This document shows, one piece after another, positions 57,261 to 64,000 of a stretch of DNA of 64,000 nucleotides. The notes below the pieces were generated by a model, which was given only the letters and a program-made list of their open reading frames with translations, was not told the DNA's origin and did no database searches. The position numbers and the translations under genes were made by a program. The DNA lies in the NCBI GenBank assembly GCA_009746045.1, contig RPFO01001383.1, positions 1-64,000 of the forward strand, given 5' to 3'. Source of the stretch: Mesostigma viride (lineage: Eukaryota; Streptophyta; Mesostigmatophyceae; Mesostigmatales; Mesostigmataceae). The number at the start of each line of letters is the position of its first letter. Positions within the stretch are counted from its first letter, which is position 1.

Positions 57261-57875
57261 TTGCCTGTAATATGGAGGCAGATGGTGCGCATGAGGATAG
57301 ATGGCAAGTAGTGATGAATTAAGGAGACCACCCCCAAGCCTGTGGGGGCTCCGCGTGTGACCAAGTATGGCATTCATTGCGATTCGGGCCGCGGTGCCCA
57401 CACCCCTGTAACTAGGACCTAGATAGCTTACACCATCCATTCCATCCCATGTTCCCTTCCCACTGAGGACTTATTAATTAATTAATTAATTAAACTCGTG
57501 CTCCCGTTGGGGAGTCACGGAGCACCGAAGTGCTTTTAATCCCTGTGTGTGCACTACAGGAGAAAGGGCAGAGACCCCCAGTCTCCTTCATGCCAAAGGC
57601 ATGCCACAGCTGCAATCGGGCGCGGCTAGCTAAAAGGACAGGCTAACGATCCGGCAAACTGTGGGTGCAATAAGACCCATGTGAGCATATCATAGCAAGG
57701 AGCGTGGGCAAGTAATCTGAACATAGCCAGGGCGTAGCAGGGCTGTACTAGGACTAGGCTAAGGCTATGGCTGGTTGTGTACCGTGCGTTGGCGGCACGT
57801 GACTAGGTGTGTTGGCACAGCTAGGCAACATTCTAGGCATGGCTGCCTTGGTTACAAGCTAGGGCTATTGCTATT

Positions 57876-59268
57876 CTAGCCCGCTGGGGGCGTCCACATC
57901 TTGTGGTTGATCATCAGGTCCCCGCCCCTCCAGTACCCCTTGGGCTTCTGGGGGTCCTGCTTATGGCGGAGGTATTCCGGCCACAGGTCGCGTCGCTGCT
58001 GTTGCTGAGCGGGGGTGAGGTCGTCATCCAGCGTCCAGGTGAGGTCGTGCAACCGCTTGCGACGAGAGAGGAACCGCTGCTTATCCTCAGGGGAGGGGAA
58101 GGTGAGTAGGACTGGTGGGGGAGCCGCCTTGTCCCGTGAGTGGGGAAGGCGGTGGCACCCACGCAGTTCTACCTCACCTACCAGGCCCATGAGGGTAAGA
58201 AGCTGGTTCTTGAGCTCGTCAGCAAGAGAGGTTGACGTCTCACCTGGCTTCTGGGGGAAGCGACGTAGCACCACTCGGCACTCGCGGCGAGCGCGGTCGG
58301 TGACCTCCCGTTGCTGGGCTTGGCGGTGGTCCTCCAGCTCCTGGAGCTTTGTGGCGATGGCGTCGGTGGTGGAGGCGGTCGCTGACCGCAGCAGGTCCGC
58401 GTAGGAGAGCGGCGGGAGGTCGCCAGCATCCTGCCGGGGTGGCTGGGATGCAATGGTGGCCGTCTGCTCCGCTATCTTGGGGACCTGTGTGGCCAGGGCC
58501 TCGGTGTGGGCGGTGATGGCCTCAAGCTTCTTCAGGAGCACGCCACACTTGCCCTCCACCTGGTTAAGGCGAGAGACAAGTGCAGCATGCGTTTCCGAAG
58601 CCTGCGCCGCGGTGTGTAGCGCCGTGAACTGGGGTTGTAGCTTGTGGACGACCTTGGTTTCCACGTTGGAGACCCGGGCTTCCACCGTGTTGAGCGTCGT
58701 GTTCAGCGAGGTCAGCTTCTCGGCCAACGGCCAGGTCACGTACGTGCTCCTCCAGCACTGCTCGGATGTCATCCTTGCAGAGGGAGGAAGCCGATGTGGC
58801 TGTCGGCTGCGCAGGCTGGGCTGGGGCGCGGATGTTGGTGGCGATTTGGTCCAGGGGTAGCTGGAAGAAGCTGCACAGGATAGCGAGGCGGTGGTCTCCC
58901 CTGTTAAAGAACCTCTCCAGGTTCTCGTCGGGGATTGGCCCTGTGCACCCATGGAGCTTGCGTTCCCGTGCTAAGTAACGCACGATTGCGGCGCATTCTG
59001 CTGTGGTAAGCTGCAGCCAGTGCAGAAAAGAAAAAAGGCGGTCGTTATCGGGTAGCCACTGTCGCCATTTGTGGTCGTGGCAGGGTTTCTTGGGCTCGGG
59101 CGAGGCGCTGGGCGATGGGTTTGCTGGCGGTGGGTTGGCAGGCCCAGACGGCTGGTTGGCGGGTAAGCCTGGCGGCTGAACAATGGCGAGGGCGAGAGGG
59201 TTGGGCTGGGCGCTGGGAAGCTGTGCCAGCTCCTTTTCCAGCCCTCGTTTTGCTTTGGTAGTCGTCAT
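57876..59268 (-). CDS. ORF1-like LINE protein (coiled coil and RNA-binding-type end)
   Basis: Two overlapping minus-strand frames (58,564-59,268 with ATG, and 57,876-58,952) cover one protein-like region, which implies a frame change near 58,700-58,900. N-terminal part Pro-rich (PPGLPANQPSGPANPPPANP), then a coiled-coil-like stretch (LNTVEARVSNVETKV), then RRECRVVLRRFPQKPGETST, LLTLMGLVGEVELRGCHRLP, FLSRRKRLHDLTWTLDDDLT and QQQQRRDLWPEYLRHK. Coiled coil, RRM-like core and basic C-terminal domain is the layout of L1-type ORF1 proteins. Assignment to a LINE is inferred; no RT is attached here. Confidence 0.6.
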
Positions 59269-59428
59269 AGCTGGTCACGTGCGTAACTTTGTCTATACTG
59301 CGTGGCAGCCGTAACCGTTTATACTGGCCTCCACCACCGACGCCATCGCCACGAAGCTCCAGGAGCTGGAGGACCACCGCCAGGCCCAGCAACGGGAGGT
59401 CACCGATCGCGCTCGCCGCGAGTGCCGA

Positions 59429-59836
59429 GTGGTGCTACGTCGCTTCCCCCAGAAGCCAGGTGAGACGTCAACCTCCCTTGCTGACGAGATCAAGAAACAG
59501 CTTCTTACCCTCATGGGCCTGGTAGGTGAGGTAGAACTGCGTGGGTGCCACCGCCTTCCCCACTCACGGGACAAGGCGGCCACCCCACCAGTCCTGCTCA
59601 CCTTCCTCTCCCCTGAGGATAAGCAGCGGTTCCTCTCTCGTCGCAAGCGGTTGCACGACCTCACCTGGACGCTGGATGACGACCTAACCCCCGCTCAGCA
59701 ACAGCAGCGACGCGACCTGTGGCCGGAATACCTCCGCCATAAGCAGGACCCCCAGAAGCCCAAGGTGTACTGGAGGGGCGGGGACCTGATGATCAACCAT
59801 GCACAAGATGTGGACACCCCCAGCGGGCTAGAATAG
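59429..59836 (+). CDS. ORF1-like LINE protein, C-terminal third (right arm)
   Basis: Intact frame nearly identical to the end of the minus-strand protein, from VLRRFPQKPGETSTSLADEI to the TAG at 59,834-59,836. It is the coding part of the right arm and has no start of its own. Confidence 0.65.
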   Translation: MVLRRFPQKPGETSTSLADEIKKQLLTLMGLVGEVELRGCHRLPHSRDKAATPPVLLTFLSPEDKQRFLSRRKRLHDLTWTLDDDLTPAQQQQRRDLWPEYLRHKQDPQKPKVYWRGGDLMINHAQDVDTPSGLE

Positions 59837-60431
59837 CAATAGCCCTAGCTTGTAACCATTGGAGTCACTGTCGCTAAGGCAGCCATGCCTAGAATGTTTG
59901 CCTAGCTGTGCCAACAAACCTAGTCACGTGCCGCCAACGCACGGTACACAACCAGCCATAGCCTTAGCCTAGTTCTAGTACAGCCATGCTACGCCCTGGC
60001 TATGTTCAGATTACTTGCCCACGCTCCTTGCTATGACATGCTCACATGGGTCTTATTGCACCCACAGTTTGCCGGATCGTTAGCCTGTCCTTTTAGCTAG
60101 CCGCGCCCGATTGCAGCTGTGGCATGCCTTTGGCATGAAGGAGACTGGGGGTCTCTGCCCTTTCTCCTGTAGTGCACACACAGGGATTAAAAGCACTTCG
60201 GTGCTCCGTGACTCCCCAACGGGAGCACGAGTTTAATTAATTAATTAATTAATTATACTGGCAAGTGCGTCTTAGAACGGCGCATCGAATGCAAGTGGTC
60301 TGACCGAATTTGGGGCTCAGACGCAAAAGATCTGAACTCCGCCGTCAGCCATACCACCGTCAGCCATTTTTGCTAATTAGGGATACCCCAGGCCAGCAAC
60401 CCATGAGGACTTATGCTCACGTGACGCAGTC

Positions 60432-60540
60432 ACATGTCTATTAATTAATTAATTAATTAATTAATTAATTAATTAATTTAATTTAATTAATTAATTAATT
60501 AATTAATTAATTAATTAATTAATTAATTAATTAATTAATC
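60432..60540. repeat. (TTAA)n microsatellite
   Basis: About 27 units of TTAA with a brief TTTAATTTAA slip. It follows ACTTATGCTCACGTGACGCA, a motif found beside other TTAA tails here (for example near 62,050 and 62,445), so it is probably an expanded element tail. Confidence 0.9.
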
Positions 60541-60959
60541 AGCCACCGAATCTTTGTACCAGGGCATGCAAAATTTTCGGACGAGATTAGACAGCGTAGG
60601 ATAGCATTCGCAGGACATCTTGCTCGTGCACCAGCAAGGTAGACACCGACCTCGGTCTGGCCGGCCCCCAGCGGCTTGGCCATGCAGCCAGGGCGGCATG
60701 TCCTGACCTGGCCTGGCCCCAAGGACATGCCTAAGAAGGTAGGCAAACATGTCATGACCTACCCACAGCAGTTGCTGGCCGACCTAGTGGTCCCATGCAG
60801 CCCCGGCCGTTTGAGCATCGCATTCACTCCCTCTCTCTTGCTTGGACTGCTATGGAGAACAAGAAGAGGTGGAAGACGATTGTCCAGGCTCATACGCCAG
60901 CCCCTGTGGGCAAGCTCCCCCCCCCCCGCCAAGAGGAAGGGGCGCTTTGCTGAGTAGAC

Positions 60960-61620
60960 TATTAATTAGGAACATAACTCCGTTGGGAGTAAATGTAGCA
61001 CATATCCAAGAGAAGGGGCATATGGCTTTTAATACATTCTAGGCTACTTCCAGGTGGGAATGTAAACGACACTTGCTCGAGGTGCACCAGGGCACCTGCA
61101 CCCCCATGATCTATCAAGCTATACCCAGCTAAGGCCGGGGGAGCCTGTCATAGGGAGGGAAGATCAACATGGTTATACAAAAGCTATAAGGCATGGCTTC
61201 TCAGCAGAGAGTGGCTCGCTTCTGCGTAGGCACAGCATAACTAAATAAATAAAGCTAGGCATCATCTGGTGTGTGGCGCGCGTCATGGGCACACATGTAG
61301 TAACATGACTCATAAGTCAGCTGGTATAGTGCCTGTAATAATAGGCGTGCATGTACAAGGCCACTGTCTAACTATTCTACACTACTACTGCTGTATTTCC
61401 CTAAGCTGCGCCTAAAGTCACTGGGGCCGCGGGGGTCGCGGGGGTCGCGTGCCAGGGCTTGTGGCCGACGTAGATGGCCACCCCCTTCCAGTACACCGGC
61501 TGTCCCGCCTTGGTCTGCCGGAGCTGGAGGTAGGTCGGCCATATAGCTCCCGTCGCTGTTGTTGCTGCGCCAGGGTCTTGAAAGTCGTCGTCCACGGTTA
61601 AGGCGTAGACTATAGTTCGG
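60960..61620 (-). mobile_element. 5'-truncated family C element
   Basis: Left (3') end has ATAACTCCGTTGGGAGTAAA; the minus-strand frame 61,401-61,595 reads MDDDFQDPG ... WPTYLQLRQTKAGQPVYW and VAIYVGHKPW, like 51,822-52,265. Right of it the similarity stops near 61,620. Confidence 0.6.
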
Positions 61621-61768
61621 GTTTTCTAGATAAGATTAGCTTAGAGTTAGATTAGTTCGGTTTTGCGGCTTTGCCCACCTCCATCCATCCATGCAGCAAG
61701 GGATCGAATATGTGCTACATGATCTCCCAACGGAGTCATGTTATAATTTAATATAATTTAATTTAATC

Positions 61769-62470
61769 AGCCACGGGGCTTGTCTCGGTCATGATTTGGC
61801 GGCAGATCGGCCCGGCCCGCAAAGAGCAGTGGCATGAGTTTGTGCAGGATGCCCTCCCCCTGAGTTCCCTATAGGCTGTGGGGCCGGCTCTGTGCGCGAC
61901 CCAGCATGGCCTGCAAATTAACGTAGTAGTTCGGCCCGTGGTGCCCGTAATTCGCGGTACGTGAGATAGACCCGCCACTTCGCAACTCACTCGATAGACT
62001 GCGTCCTTCCGGCTTCCACTCCCATCTCGATCCACGGCCCCCCTGTAAGGATTTATGCTCAAGTGACGCGGTCTACTTGAATTAATTAATCACTCTCGTG
62101 TCCCCGTTGGGGGACCACGGAGCACTGCATGAACTTCCCAGTTTAAGATATAGCATGCCGGGCTTACACCTAACTATCAGCCACCGGTCGATCATTTGGC
62201 GGCAGATGCCCCGCAAAGAGCAGTGGCATGAGTTTGTGCAGAATGCCCCCACCCCTGAGTCCCCCAGGCTGTGGGGCCGGCTCTGTGGCGTACGACCCAA
62301 CACGGCCTGCAAATTAACGTAGTAGTTCAGCCCGTGGTGCACGTGATTCGCGGTACGTGAGATAGGCCCACCACTTAGCAACTCGATAGACTCCTTCCGG
62401 CTTCCACCCCCATCGATCTCAATCCACGGCCCCCCTCTAAGGATTTATGCTCAAAGGACGCGGTCTATAC
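61769..62470. repeat. Tandem duplication of a family B 3' region
   Basis: 61,769-62,078 and 62,177-62,470 share CGCAAAGAGCAGTGGCATGA, GGGGCCGGCTCTGTG, GGCCTGCAAATTAACGTAGT and AAGGATTTATGCTCAA in the same order. Between them lies a TTAATTAA tail and the CCCCGTTGGGGGACCAC hairpin (about 62,095-62,125). Confidence 0.8.
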
Positions 62471-62529
62471 TTGTTAAGTAGCATGATGTAAATAAACGAA
62501 TAAATTAATAATATATCAATAATAAATTA

Positions 62530-63430
62530 AGTTAATTCATTGATCACCCCCAAAATCAAACGACAAGCCTATGCAGGCCATAAAAGAAAACGGAGGCAAA
62601 GGAGGATCCTTGTTTTTGTCGACAAAAACAAGGTGGCTGAGGAGGACAGAGCCGGGCCGCTGTCTGGAGAGGCCACAGGGGAAATCGGCGAGCCCAAGAC
62701 GGATTGGCCAAAGTGGAGAGGCAACAAAACGGATATCAAAAGGAAACGGGAGAGGAAAAAGAATAATCATTATACTCCCCAATATCGGCCCCGCGCCCCG
62801 CGCCCCCCACCCCCCACCCAGGGGGACTGGCCCCCACTCGCCTCCATGTGCCAGATCGGCCAAGCTCGCCCCCCGACTCCATCCAGGACTACGCCCCCCC
62901 CCACTCACGCGCCCTGCGCCCCACCCACCCAGTCCACCCACCCTGGTAGGGCTATCTATTCTGATGTGGCACGCCGCAAAGGTGAAAACCATTTGCATGC
63001 GTTCAGTGCCGGTCCGCGGAAAACGCGATCTGCAAATGAATCCAGGCCGGAATCGAACTGGGGACCTCTCGCACCAACTTTTGCTGACTATAGGACGGAC
63101 GTCTCCTCGGATCCTAAGGCATCGCCAGCTGACACCTACAGTCCAACCGCAAAAAATCCCCTTTCCGGGGAGTGATGCAAGCCATTCGGATTTTGCACTA
63201 GATAAATCATTCGAGATCTGTGTGTGTAGGAGTACTACACACGTGTCCATTCGAGACTCGAGGGCTATCTATGGCTCCTTGATATATATTAAAAATATAA
63301 TTACTTACAGCAGAGTGAAATCACTCAAACCAAAGCAAACAGCCAGCTTTAAACCTATATATGGCTCCTTGATATACGGGCCCCCCATGCACTCGGTCTT
63401 TGAGCCCAATCTGAATTGCGTCCAATAGTA
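62530..63430. other. Unassigned sequence with a tRNA-like B-box
   Basis: A plus-strand frame of 285 codons is open but low in complexity and has no domain. On the minus strand at about 63,040-63,075 the sequence reads GAGGTCCCCAGTTCGATTCC, a B-box and T-arm-like stretch. This may be a SINE head or a tRNA remnant. Confidence 0.35.
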
Positions 63431-63644
63431 AGAGACCCGAAAGCCTCAAGCTTTGCCTTAAGGCCGATTTGGACGGAGAAAACCATGGGGTAATGAATCA
63501 TCCGTACAGTCCGCCCACAACGCCTCCTTCCGCCCAATGCGAAACGTGTACCAAAGAAGGACCCATGCCGACCACGATGAGTAAAGCCCGAATTCGGAAG
63601 GTCTAAAGGGGTTTTTGAGAATGGCATAGGAAAATGATCCACTA

Positions 63645-63800
63645 GACTAGCTAGCACCATGCTGGCGCACAGCGCACGCAGCCCGGGCGTGGTCCTTACA
63701 TGGCAGCCCCCCGGCCGCGCTCGGCATGGTCGCCCCCGCTGGACCTTTTGCATGATAGGCTGGGCCTCGACATTTGCTACCCTATGATGCATGGGCTCAC
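63645..63800 (+). repeat. LINE 3'-end repeat, copy 3
   Basis: Matches 56,110-56,425 and 57,030-57,260 (CTAGACTAGCTAGCACCA, GGCCGCGCTCGGCA, CATGATAGGCTGGGCCTCGA). The remaining bases to 64,000 show nothing recognisable. Confidence 0.6.
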
Positions 63801-64000
63801 ACCCATAATGAGACAACCAGCGCAGACCAGAAATCTGAAGACTCCAGACCATGGTATCTCGAGCCTGCCGTTATCTCATCCGCGTTTCGGAGTCGTGCAG
63901 GATGATGGATATGAATGGAGATGGGAATGTGTATAGCCTTGTCCGTTGATATTATGGCTTGCTACTGCTAAGAGCGACTAGCTAGATGACCTAGACGGGG

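Larger units (their letters stand above)
57473..60256. repeat. Large inverted-repeat structure 2
   Basis: Left arm 57,473 to about 58,383 and right arm about 59,328 to 60,256 are near-perfect inverted copies, about 0.92 kb each, with a spacer of about 0.94 kb. Each arm ends outward in the GTGCTCC...GGAGCAC hairpin and a TTAATTAA tail. The left arm plus spacer carries a whole ORF1-like region on the minus strand, while the right arm repeats only its last third on the plus strand. Confidence 0.9.

Noticed and set aside
62571-63428. 285-codon plus-strand frame
   Set aside because: Low complexity, no domain, no start context, and an overlapping tRNA-like stretch on the other strand.

Overview
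The window looks like nuclear DNA of an intron-rich eukaryote, most likely a green alga. The reasons are a plant-type 24-residue leucine-rich repeat (LRR) gene with one repeat per exon and phase-2 introns, a TGTAA poly(A)-type signal after its stop codon, one GC-AG intron, and heavy loading with retroelements, MITE-like elements and simple repeats. The exact lineage cannot be fixed from the sequence. No rRNA gene, intact tRNA gene or CRISPR array was found.

Positions about 2,100-48,216 (+ strand) are read here as one host gene of about 46 kb with 33 exons. The order is a signal-peptide exon (least certain), an LRRNT_2-type cap exon (3,137-3,281), 26 single-LRR exons of 72 or 75 nt, a C-terminal LRR cap exon (41,642-41,730), a Cys-rich exon, two exons of a propeller-like domain that resembles bacterial secreted proteins, and a Cys-rich tail exon ending at TAA 48,214-48,216. 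From the cap exon onward every junction is phase-compatible (1, then 2 repeated, then 1, 1, 0, 1). The model sums to 4,158 nt, or 1,385 residues. No kinase or membrane segment follows, so a secreted or cell-wall protein is inferred.

The LRR exons lie in tandem units of about 485 bp in which the introns are repeated along with the exons. There are three tracts (about 6,860-16,665, 19,380-21,900 and 30,640-40,900). Between and inside them lie insertions: two broken DIRS-like retroelement fossils (16,667-18,800 and 21,955-23,850), an unassigned stretch (23,850-27,960), a 5'-truncated LINE (28,640-30,530) with a second decayed 3' end, a TIR element (10,361-10,946), a block duplication (31,511-36,841), and several mini- and microsatellites.

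From 48,300 to the end no host gene is evident. This part is a mosaic of LINE-related pieces: several copies of an ORF1-like protein, an RT C-terminal fragment, repeated 3' ends followed by TTAA-rich tails, two large inverted-repeat structures (49,163-51,745 and 57,473-60,256) and two foldback or MITE-like elements near 55 kb. Several 3'-end families share a small hairpin built around CCGTTGGG.
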